Shown here in pieces: positions 48,811 through 61,241 of a DNA stretch of 64,000 bases. Source of the DNA: Scenedesmus sp. ARA3 (lineage: Eukaryota > Chlorophyta > Chlorophyceae > Sphaeropleales > Scenedesmaceae). The notes under the pieces were generated by a model. That model was given only the letters and a program-made list of their open reading frames with translations. It ran no database searches and was not told the DNA's origin. Each line of letters opens with the position of its first letter. Positions within the stretch are counted from its first letter, which is position 1. The translations under genes and the position numbers were made by a program. The stretch lies in NCBI GenBank assembly GCA_004335835.1, contig RWJK01001662.1, positions 4,177-68,176 on the forward strand, in the 5' to 3' direction.

Positions 48811-49772
48811 ATGATATACGCGCGCTCTTTGCGACACCAGATCCCCAACCTTCGGGCATTGAGTTCTCTGTGCTGCCAACAAGTGACCCAGCCTGAGGCA
48901 CAGTTCAGCACCATGGCAGCCGTAGCAGAGCCCCAAACGAAGAAAGCAAAAACTGAGTACAACCACACACGCGAGGTTCGTCGTGCAGCTCAGAAACAGC
49001 AGCAACCTGCAGCAGCGACCTACAATCGATTGCTGCAAGCTCGTCCGCAGCCGGAGGCTCCTAGCTGTGCTGCCCTGATTGGTTCGATCATCCTTAGCTC
49101 AGTAAGCGACGACGCATCTCAGCCGCGCAATGTGCTCTCTGCTGTCGACAGGCGTTCCTTGATGTGTATGCCACCCTGAGGCAAGAGCTGCTCGATGACA
49201 AGATGCTGGAGGGGCAGCCGCAGGAGGCCAAGGACTGGCTCAAGGAGGTGAGACAGTTGTTACTTTAGGGCGCTACTGCTGCAGAACATGTTGGATGATA
49301 GCGATGACACCAGTTTGGTGGCAGGACAGCTGGCCAAGCAGTACACCCCCACTCACAGCACTGGCACAATGGCAGCTGAATTGAATGTGTTTCAAGGACT
49401 CCTGACATGCTAACATTCTGATATCACTGCTGTTGCTGCTATCGACGCAGATGCTGGACTACAACGTGCCAGGTGGCAAGCTGAACAGGGGCATGGCAGT
49501 GTATGATGTGCTGGCATCCATCAAGGGCGCTGAGGTGGGCAGCTGCAGCAGTGCAGCCGGCTGTATCAACAGCTGCAGTCGATAGACAGTTGCTACCTGT
49601 CACTGAATGTGCAGCAGCAGCAGCCACGGCTTGCTGCGGAGGCAGTACATCGGAGACGAGCACACCATTGGACGAAGGCAGTGCTGTTTCGGTGTGTTCG
49701 CAGCTGCTGGTGATGGCCTGTAGCCTTTGCAAAGCACACCCACGCACACATGCAGCTCCTTATCATTGCTGC

Positions 49773-49819
<47 letters not shown>

Positions 49820-50279
49820 GCAGAACTTGAGCAAGGACGACATCTTCAAGGCCAACGCGCTGGGCTGGTGCATCGAATGGGTGAGCAGCAGCAGCAGCAG
49901 CAGCAGCAGCACACACCAGGCGCTGTTTGGGGCACAGCGGCAGCACACACATGAGGCGCCGTATAGGGCACAGCAGCAGCAGCAGCAGCAGCACCCAGGC
50001 ACGCTGTGTGGGGCACCAGGACAGCAGCAGTGGTCGCAGATCAAGCTGCTGATCGCAAGCCACATAGGTGCAGCAGAGCATCAGCGAAAGCAAAGGGTCA
50101 GCCCTGGATCAGCAGGCTGCGGAAGCAGCAGAAACCGTGCAGCACATGCAGCAGTGCGTCAGTGCCTGGTGCATGCAGGGTCGGGGTCAGCGCCCCCATC
50201 TCCGAGCCAGCATCAGCACAGTGAATGATGGTGGTGCAAAGCCGCGCTTCTTGCCGGCCGCCTGAGCTGTGGTCTGCTT

Positions 50280-50311
<32 letters not shown>

Positions 50312-52953
50312 TGGTATTTGTCTTGCTTAAGCCGCAGTCTGCAGATTCAATCGCTCAAATCACTGCAAGCTTGACAACATCAGGTGCACTTTTGCTGTCT
50401 CAGCTTCTGACAAAACAACAAATACGCGGTGTCACCTGCGCTGCAGCTGCAAGCCTTCTTCCTTGTGGCTGATGACATCATGTGTGATACGCTGTCTCAG
50501 CTGTGTTTGAACAACACAATCGTGCTGTGCCTGCCCTTTCGTGCAGCTGCAAGCCTTCTTCCTGGTGGCTGATGACATCATGGACGGCTCCATCACGCGG
50601 CGGGGGCAGCCCTGCTGGTACAAGCAGCCCAGGGTGAGGCGCGGGCGGCAGCAGCAGCAGCAGCAGCAGCAGTGTATGTGACAGACTGCAGCTGAGGCAG
50701 AGCTGCAGCCAAACATGTGGCACCGCTGCTTGATCACTATCAACAGTGCTGCTGCCATGACGTGATGTGGACAGCTGCTTGCTAGGCGCTCTGACATGGC
50801 TCAGCTGCCGCACTGCTGGCTTGGGGTCCTGCATATGCTTGCACATGCTTCGCCGCCATGTCTTGCATGCTCGCCGACACCTTTGCGCTAAATCACCTGC
50901 TGGGTTGGTGTGCAATGTGCACCGCCTAGGATGAACATCCCTTTCCACACACTGCCGCTGCTGCTGCTGCTGCTGCTGCTGCAGGTGGGCATGGTGGCGT
51001 GCAACGACTACATCCTGCTGGAGTGCTGCATCTACCGCATCCTCAAGTTCCACTTTGGCGGCAGCGCAGCATACGGCCAGCTGCTGGAGCTGTTCCTGGA
51101 GGTGAGGGGGTGTTATAACTGTTATTTGTTACATGTTAAACAGTAGAAACATTTCTTTTGGGCCTTGGTGCCGTTTGCAGCGTGTGTGCTGCAGCGCATG
51201 GGCTGCTGCTTGTCTGTCGTCACAACACCACCTCTGACAGTCCGCGCTGCACACACTGCTGACGACCACCTACCAGACCAGCCACAGGCAGCTGCTGGAC
51301 CTCACCACCGCACCATGCACACGCACCCAAACACAACCTCAACGTCTATGTCCTGCACATGCTGCTTCCCGCAGACCACCTACCAGACCAGCCCCGGCCA
51401 ACTGCTTGACCACAGCATCATTGCATTCGAACCAACATTGCTGCTGCTGCTGCTCACCGCAGACCACGTACCAGACCAGCCACGGGCAGCTGCTGGACCT
51501 CACCACCGCACCCCCGGGGCACATCGACCTGTCCCGCTACTCCATGGACGCCTACCTGCGCATCGTGACCTACAAGACGGCCTTCTACACCTTCTACCTG
51601 CCCGTGGCTGCTGGGCTGGTGCTGGCTGGCGAGGCACGGCCGGCTGCCTTTGAGCTGGCCAAGTCCATCTGCGTGGAGATGGGCCAGTACTTCCAGGTGC
51701 GGTGGGGTTGTTTGGTGTTGTGGGTAGTTGCTGTTGGCGCAGATGTGTTGGCGCAGTTGTGAGCTGGCCAGGTCCATCTGCGTGACGATGGGCCAGTACT
51801 TTTAGGTGGGGTGGCATGTCGAAATGGGTGGATTGTATTGAATTGCTATCGTCATGAGATGTGTTGTAGCTGCCTCTGAGCTGGCCAAGTCCATCTGCGT
51901 GGAGATGGGCCAGTACTTCCAGGTATGGTGTTGGCTTGGATTCTGTATGTCCTGCTGTTATTGGGCTGCCGCGCAGTGTTGTTGATGTTGTTGGGCTGCC
52001 AGTGGCAGGGACGTTGGCGCGCCGAGTCTATCTGCGTAGAGATGGACTGGTACCGCGTGGTGTTGACGGTCAAGATGTGTCTGCTCTTTGATTTGGTGGT
52101 GCTCCCCGGCCGAGTCCATTTGCGTGGAAATGGGCCAGTAATTCCAGATGGGGGCCGTGTGGTGTTCACAGGTTGTCTGCTGCGCTGTTTGTTATCGCCT
52201 GGCCCAGCATTATATGGGATATTGCTGTGCTGTCATTGCAGTGCATTCTGCGGCTGCTGTATGGCTCAACTCGTGCCTGCCTTCGCCTGCAACGATGTTG
52301 ACGCTGGCTCTGCTGGGTTGCTGCCGTCTCTTTCCGTTGCTTTCAACACCCCATTCCAACCGACAGATACAGGACGACTACCTGGACTGCTACGGCGACC
52401 CTGCTGTTATCGGCAAGATTGGCACCGACGTGGAGGACGCCAAGTGCTGCTGGCTGGTGTGCACCGCACTCAAGGAGGCCAGCGAGGAGCAGAAGGACGT
52501 CATCAAGGTGCGGGGTTACGCCGCCTGTAATCCTGTTGGGTGATCATGCTTCGGCTGATCAATGGTGTTGTGGCGGCGCATTCGGCAGCAGGTCGCAGCA
52601 GCTCGTGCATATGCTGCTGAACAGCAAGGATTGGGGCAGCTGGCATGCCGCACGCCGCCGTAAGCAGCACCACATCTTGCTTGGCCGTCAACTCACGCGC
52701 TCTGTTCAAATCCTGCAAACATTCCTGCAAAAACATTCCTGCAAACAACTCGCAGGCCAACTACGGCCAGAAGGATCCCGCTGCTGTGGCCAAGGTGAAG
52801 GAGGTGTACGCGCAGCTGGACCTGGCATCCAAGTTTGAGGCTTATGAGGCACAGAGCCACGCACAGCTGAGCGCCACAATTGAGGAGCAGAGTCTGCTGC
52901 CCAAGCAGGTCTTCACCAGCCTGCTGGCCAAGATCTACAAGCGCCAGAAGTAG
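48811..52953 (+). CDS. FPS: Farnesyl diphosphate synthase
   Basis: Condenses isopentenyl diphosphate with DMAPP and then geranyl diphosphate to make FPP for sterols, dolichol and quinones. Exons: 48913-48975 (or from 48811), 49152-49247, 49451-49534, 49824-49880, 50547-50633, 50985-51101, 51463-51696, 52367-52507 and 52756-52953. Every exon is a whole number of codons, giving 358 residues from the ATG at 48913. Motifs: [11 protein letters not shown]; the first Asp-rich motif DDIMD (Asp109-Asp113) preceded by Phe104-Phe105, the two aromatic residues that set FPP length in eukaryotic enzymes; the second motif DDYLD (249-253); and the KIYKRQK C-terminus. An in-frame ATG at 48811 adds 34 residues rich in Arg/Ser/Leu, a possible organelle presequence. 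Green algae are reported to lack the mevalonate pathway, so the substrate should come from the plastid MEP pathway. Confidence 0.95.
50432..50475 (+). repeat. Upstream echo of FPP synthase exon 50547 start
   Basis: GCTGCAAGCCTTCTTCCT.G to TGATGACATCATG, the exon that carries DDIMD, is copied about 104 bp upstream with its own CTGCAG acceptor. Confidence 0.92.
51235..51480 (+). repeat. Upstream echoes of FPP synthase exon 51463 start
   Basis: ACCACCTACCAGACCAGCC followed by a CAGCTGCTGGAC-like segment occurs at 51268 and 51375 (the latter after a CCGCAG acceptor), before the true start at 51463. Spacings are 107 and 88 bp. Confidence 0.9.
51757..52150 (+). repeat. Four downstream echoes of FPP synthase exon ending at 51696
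   Basis: Copies of GAGCTGGCCAAGTCCATCTG to CAGTACTTCCAG|GTG start near 51760, 51876, 52023 and 52109. The second keeps a perfect exon end with a GTATGG donor. The others carry substitutions such as TTTTAGGTGG and AATTCCAGAT. Confidence 0.9.
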
Positions 52954-53195
52954 GGATGTTATTTAACATGTTATAACATGGCACTGGTGAGTGAGGTGCT
53001 GGCGGCGGCGGGTGGCGAGGCAGGGTGTGGGTCGTCTTCACCAGCCTGCTGGCCAAGATCTACAAGCGCCAGAAGTGAGGTTGTTACATAACACGTTATG
53101 ACGTGTTGTTCAGGTTAGTGTGGTTGCTGATGGTAGCTGGTGGCGAGGCAGGGTATGGGAGGTCTCTGCTAGCCTGCTGGTTAGGTACACAAGCG
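52954..53195 (+). repeat. Echoes of the FPP synthase C-terminus past the stop
   Basis: GTCTTCACCAGCCTGCTGGC to AAGCGCCAGAAGTGA is repeated at 53034-53078, with a weaker third copy near 53160-53204. The TGTTA.ATAAC-like inverted sequence that follows the stop is copied with it. Confidence 0.9.
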
Positions 53196-53204
53196 TCAGA
53201 AGTG

Positions 53205-54904
53205 ACTGCAGGAAACTCCACAGTGGATTGGTACATTCTAGTGATGGCCAGTGGAAAGGCAACATGTGGATGTGACGGGAGGGTTGGCGCCATTATGTTG
53301 CATCAAGAGTGAGGCCGGGCGCGGACGCGCTTTGCCTGGACCGTGCAGAGCAATTTGCTGTCTGAGGTGGTGTGAGCGGGTTGCCAAGGGAGAATTTACA
53401 GTTGAAAATGTACAAGCAGTGGGCTAAAGCTGGCGCTGGGTTGCCATGTGGCATGGGCAGTGTCCACAGCCTGGCGGCGGCTGAGTGGCGGTGCGGGGTG
53501 CGCCTAGCCTTTGAGAGGGACAGAAGGCAGGTGCTGGTGCAGAGCTCTGCATATGGCTGTGTTCAGTGCATGCTGCTGGCAGCTTGGCGCCACACGTCAT
53601 GTGGTTCGATGTGGGGCGGCTGCTGCTGCTGGTACTACTGTGTGCTCCTTGTGGAGCATTGCCAGTGGTGGTATTCAACACATGTGATACTTTTGCTGCG
53701 GCAAAGTGTATGTCACTGTTGGACTTGCAGTTGCTGCAGCAATGCAACGCCTGCATGCTGATGATGGCTTTGATGGTGCAATGCCTGCTTGTGCTGGTTG
53801 TGGTGTTCTTGTCACGCTTGGTAGCAGTTGGTTTAGTGCAAATTGTGGATTGTGCATCGTGCAGGTGCGGGGCAGTCACTGCTGCATTATGGTGCATGCA
53901 TTGGCGTCAGTGTGCAGAGGAATAAGTGAGCATGAGCAACAGCTGTATCCTGTATTCACCGGTGCCATCGGCACAGCCCTGCCTTTCAGCAGGCTGCAAT
54001 AGCTGCCATAGGCAGTGCAGCCTGTGCTTGATTGTTTGGATACCGCAGACAGTGCTGTGGGGACAGGAGGGTCTCTGTGGCTATGGAGCACCACCGGCAA
54101 GCTGACCGGCTGGTACGTACAGTTTAACTGCAGTACTGCTGTCTTGCCATATAGTTTCACTTTGTGCACTTGCTTACGCACCAAGTGGTTCAAGTCTCCC
54201 GTGGGACGTAGGAACTGATTGATTACAGTATTGACCTGTCCTGCAGCATCTGGCACATTACTGTTGGCGCGTGTGGTAGTGGTCAGAGTTGGTGTTGGCA
54301 CACTGACAGATCGGTAACCACACTCAGGGCCTGCAGCATGTAGTGCGCCATCACTGCACGCCGTGTGCCTTGTGGCTACATCATACTTTGCAACTCTTTT
54401 TATCATACTTTGGGAGTCCAAATTCAAATCATGGCATGTGGCTGGCATCCAGGCCCTGGAGGGGGTGTGATGATGCCAGAGCTCGAGCATAAAGTTTTTG
54501 CTGCAATGCTGTGCAGTACGCAGCTGGGTGATCGCGATCAGGGGCCCTCGGGTAGCAGCGCAACATGTGCACACAGGATCTTGGAGATGAGACGGAAAAT
54601 GGAAGATGATCCGTGTCAGGAGTGACATAACACCAAGGTTCCTCGTGACACGTGGCAAGCCACCCCGTTTGACCGGCAAGAGTGACTGACCTGTCATGAC
54701 AGTCTATCTTGTGGCCGTTATCGTTCAGAATCTGCTCGCTTTACTACGATTCCGCTTCGCCCGGCAGTGCCCCGGCCTGCCCTTGCTCCCAACAGTGTCC
54801 CACCGCCTTCCGGTGGCCTGCGGCAAGCTATTTAACCAGCGGATAGGCTAAACGCTCCGCCCGAAACATTATTACTACAACATCATATACATTGAACCGC
54901 TGCC
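53205..54904. other. Intergenic region with one long open frame
   Basis: No gene is identified with confidence. A non-repetitive minus-strand frame is listed separately. The upstream region of the first lipase gene is here. Confidence 0.4.
53876..54697 (-). CDS. Unassigned 273-residue open frame
   Basis: An uninterrupted frame starting with ATG (54697) that is not built of trinucleotide repeats, unlike most long shadow frames in this window. I recognise no domain. Composition is Thr/Ser/His-rich without a clear hydrophobic core. Splice-site filtering cannot be applied to a single exon. It could be a young or lineage-specific gene, a transposon remnant or chance. Confidence 0.2.
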   Translation of the reverse strand: MTGQSLLPVKRGGLPRVTRNLGVMSLLTRIIFHFPSHLQDPVCTCCAATRGPLIAITQLRTAQHCSKNFMLELWHHHTPSRAWMPATCHDLNLDSQSMIKRVAKYDVATRHTACSDGALHAAGPECGYRSVSVPTPTLTTTTRANSNVPDAAGQVNTVINQFLRPTGDLNHLVRKQVHKVKLYGKTAVLQLNCTYQPVSLPVVLHSHRDPPVPTALSAVSKQSSTGCTAYGSYCSLLKGRAVPMAPVNTGYSCCSCSLIPLHTDANACTIMQQ

Positions 54905-57893
54905 ATGGCTTCGACAGGCGCTGCATATCAGCTCGCCCCCTTCAACAAGCAGTGCTTGCTGCTGCTGGCTCTGCTGTGCTTAGCTGTCCTGCAAGCAACC
55001 GCTGCAGACGATTTTCCTGATCCTATGTGCTCAGTGTCAGCCCAAACACCTCCTGCACTCTACAATACAAGAGGCAAGTAGCGCCCTTGCAGCAGGCAGA
55101 AGCTCGAGCAGCAGCACGTGTCAGCATGTGCTGCTGTGCAACGCCATGCAGTGCAGAGCTCATAGCCAGCTGGTTGTGCATACATGCTCATCCTGATTGC
55201 TCAGTCTTGGAACCTTGTCTGTGCAGGCCAGCTTGTGCCGCAGCCCCTGGCCAGGAGGGCCCAGCTGCCCGCGCAGCTGCCAGTTAACGCCACACTGCAG
55301 CGCGAGGGAGCCTCCTACAGCTGGCTGTACACACAGATCTTCAACCTGCTGGGGTGGGCGCCCTGCCCGCTGTCAACAACGCCAAGTGAGCTGGTGGCAA
55401 GCGCTGCAGCTGCGCACATGTATTATTGTGGATGCAGCGCCACCTGTTGCGGCAGCAGGCGCTTGTAGGCCATGCTGCTGGGCAGGCAGAGCTAAGTCAA
55501 CACAGTCGACTTGTGGTCAATGCGCAATGAGCAGGTAGTTACTTCGATACACTGCAGCAGGTGCTGAATGAGGCGGCTGGTTGGCTGGATGGATGGATGG
55601 ATGGATGGTGGTCGGCAGGGCGCACTGGGGGCGGAGCCACATAAGAGCTCTGGTTACACATGTGACATGCGCCTTGCTGCTGCACCTTTTTTGCGCTGCA
55701 GAGCCGTACCAAGAGCCTGTTGGCTGGAAGCTGGAGGCAGTGCTCAACATCACCTCACTGTACGGCAACAAATTCACACAGGTGCCAACAGCAGCAGTGC
55801 TGCGGCCTGCCAGCACTAACATATCACGGCAGCTGCTGGTACTCATCCGGGGCTCAGCATTTGCTGGCGAAGAAGACCGCATTGGTGAGCTGAACAGTAA
55901 CATGGGCCAATACGCATGCTGCCTCCTTTGCTGCTACTGCTGCTGCTGCTGCAGTGTGGCGGGGCGGCTAACTGTACAGCAGCCGACGACTGTCTGAGTG
56001 ACTGGACAGCGCGTGCTTTTGCATGCCAGGCAACAGCATCAAGCTTGAACCGCATCAAGAGCTTTCAAACAACAGCTGCGCATCCAGCACAGCCGCAGCA
56101 GCTGCTGCAACTGTGCATTGCCCAGTCGGCATGACGTATTTCACTCTTCGATTGTGCAGCTCCCTTCTGGTCCTGCAGTACAGCTGTGCAGTGGCCTGTC
56201 TGCACATAGAGCTGACAAGGGATAGCCAACTGTACTCACCTTGCTGCCTTTGCAACTGCTGCTGCCGCTGCTGCTGCTGTTGCTGCTGCTGCAGACTATG
56301 ATTACTCGCAGATCGCCGCCCCTGCATACGGTGACGGCCTCATTCACCGCGGCTACCGCAACGCATCAGATCACCTGTGGGGCAGTGACAGGGCAGGCCT
56401 GCAGGCAGTGCTGCGCAAGCTCATTGTGAACGCCACCGGTGGCCGCATCACCAGTGTGCTGTTTGCCGGGCACAGCATGGGGGGAGGCTTGGGCACACTG
56501 CTTGCTGCCAGGACAGAGGTGGGTGAGGTGGCAGCTGGCTAGTGCTTTGGGGAAAATGCAAGTTATGGATGTTGCACTCCATCACCAGCGGCAACAGCAG
56601 CAGCAGCGGCGGCGGCGGCGGCGGCAGTGTCAGCATCACAAACCAGCAGTCATGTGTTTAGTATCCTGCACGCAAGTTCAGGCTGCTCAGTTCAGGCTGC
56701 TTGCCCTGTCCACCACTCTTTTCCCCGCAGAAGTATCTGGCAAAGGAGTGCAACAGCACAGCCAACAGCACAGCCAACCCAGGAGCCTGCAAGTTCCTGC
56801 CTGCCTCGCTGCGAGCCAGGCCATTTGTGTCTCTGGTGGGCTTTGCAGCCGCCAATGCAGGCAATCCTGCCTTTGCTGCCAACTTCAACAGGAGGGTCAA
56901 CGCGCGCCTAATGGACTTTGCATTTGACAGAGATACAAAGGTGGGCAACACCAGCAACGCAGCATATGCTGCATATCAAACAGCACCCAGCAGCTTGCGG
57001 GTGCAAAGCGAAAGGTTGGGGTTGTTGTTCCTGCATGTTTTTGAATCTGATTGTATGCTGGGCCCTGGTACTTGCTCACGTAGCAGGGCATTGTATGGGG
57101 GGCAGTTTAGTTGAAGCTTCAACTAACCGCCCCCATGGATCTGACCGCGACTTATGATGTTTGTCAGCAGCGTGCAATGCCATGCTGCTGAATTGCAGCT
57201 TCATGGGTACCTGCTTGCTGGACATCTTTGAAAACACAGCTGCGCTGCTGCACGTTGATGCTGTTGCCTGCCAACTGGACTGGTGATGTCTCCACTGCTG
57301 TTACTGCTGTGGAGTTCCTCACAGCCAACTGAGTCCAAAATTTGGCTTCGCCGACATGTGCTGGCCTGTTGTCTCGCCGCCACGCGCTGCAACCACTGCT
57401 GCCTTTGTCTGCCCACTAAAAAGTTGTTGGTGTTGCTGCTCTCACTGCTGTGCAGTTCCTGACAGCCAACTTTGCTCCTCCAGGCTTGCCAGTGCCTGCC
57501 ACACCTGTCAACTACACACGCGTGGGCGGTGTCATTCGCTTCACTGCTCAAGACATGCCATTTCAAAGCTCCACATGGGCCAAAATTGGCAGCGGAGTAG
57601 AAAGCATCGACCCTACTGCAGCAACAGGAGCAGAAGCGTTCCAAGCGTGGGAAAACGCACAGCAGTACACAATCGCGCTAGGGTTGCCATATCCCCGTGG
57701 GGACGTGTACTCTGCTGGTGCCCACATCTGCAGCTACAGGTGCATGCTGAGCCAGTTTGTGGCCAATGCAACGGGCGATTGGTGCCTGCTGCATACTGGC
57801 AATGCTGCAGAGCTGGCTAAAGCCTCCTACTGTGGCAACTTCCCGCCTTACGCCATTGCAGCGGTGTTCCCCACTAAGCCAGCTTACCCCTAG
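54905..57893 (+). CDS. Secreted class 3 lipase, copy 1
   Basis: Alpha/beta-hydrolase of the fungal-type class 3 lipase family, predicted extracellular or in the secretory system. Exons: 54905-55073, 55227-55385, 55702-55884, 56295-56518, 56731-56940, 57456-57893; phases agree, 460 residues. Signal peptide: residues 1-34, ending ATAA. Nucleophile elbow: AGHSMGGG with Ser231. A GFAAANAGNPAFAANFNRRV block matches the strand leading to the catalytic Asp, for which Asp311 in FAFDRD is a candidate. GAHICSY provides the candidate His405. Several NxT/S sites (NATL, NITS) and numerous Cys residues fit secretion. The first intron starts with GC (GAG|GCAAGT), where copy 2 has GT. The gene is a tandem duplicate of the one at 59865. 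Substrate, acylglycerol or other ester, is not determinable. Confidence 0.88.
57300..57340 (+). repeat. Upstream echo of lipase 1 last exon start
   Basis: GCTGTGGAGTTCCTCACAGC followed by CAACTGAG copies the acceptor and start of the exon at 57456, 150 bp upstream. It has GAG instead of CAG and an in-frame stop. Confidence 0.8.
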
Positions 57894-59864
57894 CAGCAAG
57901 TGGGGAGTAGGTGCAGCTACAGGCAGGATGGGAAGCTGATTTAGGTATTGCTGTGACCAGATTGTCAGTGATCAGGCTTGAAAATGATTTGATATGAGCA
58001 TTGTGATGTGTTCGACTGGTGAACACCTTTCAAATTTGGCGCCACTTTTATGATCTTTACTGTGCACATGCCGTTGACCATGACTTTAGTGATCTGTCAT
58101 TGGTGCTCATTTTTGTGTTACACTGCGCCGTAGCTATATTATTGGTGCCAGCTGTCGAACACAGCTACATAATTAAGGCGCACACAGTGTGCAGTGAATC
58201 TTGGTGCGTCAGCTTTTTCTGTTTGTATGTAGATAAGAAGCCTGAAATGGCTTGCCGAAGATTGGCCAGTGCAGGTTGCTTTGGGTTTTCTGGGTCACAT
58301 AATCATGCCTACTGATGAGAAGGGTTGTTTTTTAAACAGAAGGTCCAGGCACAGGCGAATCTGCATGGCCAATGAGCAGTGCACCGCTCAACGTGGTGCG
58401 GCAGGCAATGCAAGCATGCTGCTTGCCAATGAGTGGCGGCAATTGCTGAGAGCTCTCCTGTGGCGGGTGATGGACATGGGTTGTGCTGTGGGAGCAATAG
58501 CTGCTGTGTTGCTGTTGGGGGCCGCTGCCAGCACTTTTACATGATGGCTGAGGAGGCATGGTTGCAGTTGCAGTATCCATGATTGCATTGATAGTGCACA
58601 GCTGCCGCTCCGCTGCCAAAAGAGCAGGGTGAGGGCCTGTGCTGGCTGCATTGCTGCAGTGCTTGCTGCACAGGCAACCAGCAGCTGCACGGGCTGTTGC
58701 TTGGATGTGCAGCAGCATCGCCTATGTAGCTGTTCTCGGCTTGACCTGAAGACCTGCTGTATGCACAGTCGTGCGGCAGGCTTCAAAACTGAGTTGAAGC
58801 TGCCGTGCGAGTGCAAGATCATGACAATGATGCTATTTCAAAGTCTGTTTCTGGCTGTGCTGGCTGCATGTTGCTTGTAGCTGGCAGGTCCTTGTTGGGA
58901 CAAGTTGAGGGTGGCCAGCAGGGCCTGCTAAAGTGCATTGCTGCATGCTCATTGTGGAGTGCTGTCAGTGGCGGTGGCTGACATTTTCTTTTGCAGCATG
59001 TGGCTTGTTCGTTGAGCCTGCCGCGTGGCGGCAGCCATCGTGCGCAAGCCATGCCATGTCCTGCATACTGGTGGACTCGATTGAGCAGCATCATGATCAT
59101 GGCTTTGGGGCGAACTTCTCCCGTCATGAAGCCATGCATCATGCATAGTAGGAGCTGCTGCAGCGCGCACTTGTGCAGTCTGCAGTACCATGATGGTGAT
59201 AGCTGTGTGGGCGGTGGTTACACCCAGTGTCGGTGGCACCCACACCGGAGCACGGGATGGTGCCAGTGCTCAAAGGATTATTCAAGCATGAGCAGCAGCT
59301 GGGAGCTGCACTTGTAGCTGTGGTTGGTACAACCCTGCTGCAGAGGTTATGGCCGAGCAGCTGTGTAAGAAATGAAAGTTGAGGTGGCTGGCAGTGTGAA
59401 CAGCACAGGCAGCTGGGCTGCTCTGCGGTTGCATGGAGTCTGCAATCATGCCAGGGCCCTGGCTTACACGTATTGTTGCGAATTGGTTTAGTTTTTCATA
59501 GAGATCATGTGGCATCCCATATAACGCGCATCATGTGCAAGAAGGACACGAGATGCAACGCCAAGATAACAGTATCCTTGCCTTGTCAAACTGCCATGCC
59601 TGTCACCAGCCATAGGCCGGGCAGTACCCCGCTTCGAACGTCATGTGACTCACCTCAGGGCAATGCCAAAACAGAATAAACTCATATGGTCGTACACGAT
59701 TAGCTGCTGCCTGTTTCAACTACCGCTACGACCAGCAGTGCTCCGGCAAGCCCTTCGCTCTCACTACTTCCGGCACCCTGCTGCTAGCTGCAGAGCCAGT
59801 GCACGGCTGATTCCTCCGCTTGAATTTAGAACAATCACTATAACCTTCAGCTTCAAGCGCTGCA
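57894..59864. other. Intergenic region between the two lipases
   Basis: No conserved frame or RNA gene seen. It includes the promoter of the second lipase copy. Confidence 0.4.
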
Positions 59865-61181
59865 ATGGCAATCGCAGGCGCTGCAGCGCTGCTCGCAACC
59901 TTCAAACAGCAGTGCTTGCTGCTGCTGCTGGCTGTGCTGTGCTTGGCTCTCCTGCAAACAGATGCTGTGGACGTCCGACCTGATCCATTCTGCTCCACTC
60001 CAGAACAACCACCTCCGGCGCTCTACAACACCAGAGGTAAGCGCTACTCCTTCCAGCAAGCAGGCGGGAAGTTGAGCAGAAGCAGCGCCTGCATGAGCTG
60101 TTCAACGTCGTGCAGCACACAGCTGGCTGACTAGCCAGCACACAATGTGAGCTTAACTATTGTAATATGGTGCTTTTTCCTGCAGGCCAGCTTGTGCCGC
60201 AGCCCCTGGCCAGGAGGGCAAAGCTACCCGCGCAGCTGCCAGTCAACGCCACACTGCAGCGCGAGGGGGCCACCTACAGCTGGCTGTACACTCAGTTCTT
60301 CAACCTGCTGGGGTGGGCACCCTGCCCCCTGTCAACAACGCCAAGTGAGCCCAGTACAGTCAGCGCAGCGCTGCAGCTGCCAGCTGCCAGCAGCTGCAGG
60401 CACCTGTGGCGATGCAACACCGTTGCACGCAGAGCTATAGCTCATGTAACAGGCACGGCGTGCGCCTGCAGCCATGCTTCTATGAGCATCGTCATGTTGC
60501 TGAACAGTTGACAACGAGCTTGCTGTGCATTTTGCACCCGCAGAGCCGTACTCTGAACCAGCTGGTTGGAAGCTAGAAGCAGTGCTCAACACTGAGTGTA
60601 TGCCTTGTGCTGTGCCTGTTGCGCTGCAGAGCCGTACCCAGAGCCTGTGGGCTGGAAGCTGGAGGTAGTGCTCAACATAACCTCCATGTACGGCAAGGAA
60701 TTCACACAAGTGCCAACAGCAGCAGTGTTGCGGCCTAACACCACCAATGTATCCAGGCAGCTGCTGGTGCTCATCCGCGGCTCAGCGTTTGACGAGAACC
60801 GCATCAGTGAGTGCAGCCGCAGCTGGACGGCGAGCACACCGTGTGCAGCAAAAGCAAATGCAGCAAACGGGTGAAATTTGGCGGTCGTCAGCCCGCTGTC
60901 ACTTGCGGTGTGTCAACAACTTGTGGTGTGTCACTTGCGGTGTGTCACTTGTGGTGTGTCACATGCGGTGTGTCACTTGCGGTGTGTCACTTGTGGTGTG
61001 TCACTTGCGGTGTGTCACTTGTGGTGTGTCACTTGCGGTTTGTCATCAGCTCGCTGTCGCTTGCGGTGCAGCTGCGCAGCGAGCGGCCTGCACGCAGCTG
61101 CTGACAAGGGCCGGCAAGCCCTCCTCAGCCTTGGAGTATAGTAGCAGCCAGTCGACATGCTGCTGCTGATGATGATGATGC

Positions 61182-61241
<60 letters not shown>

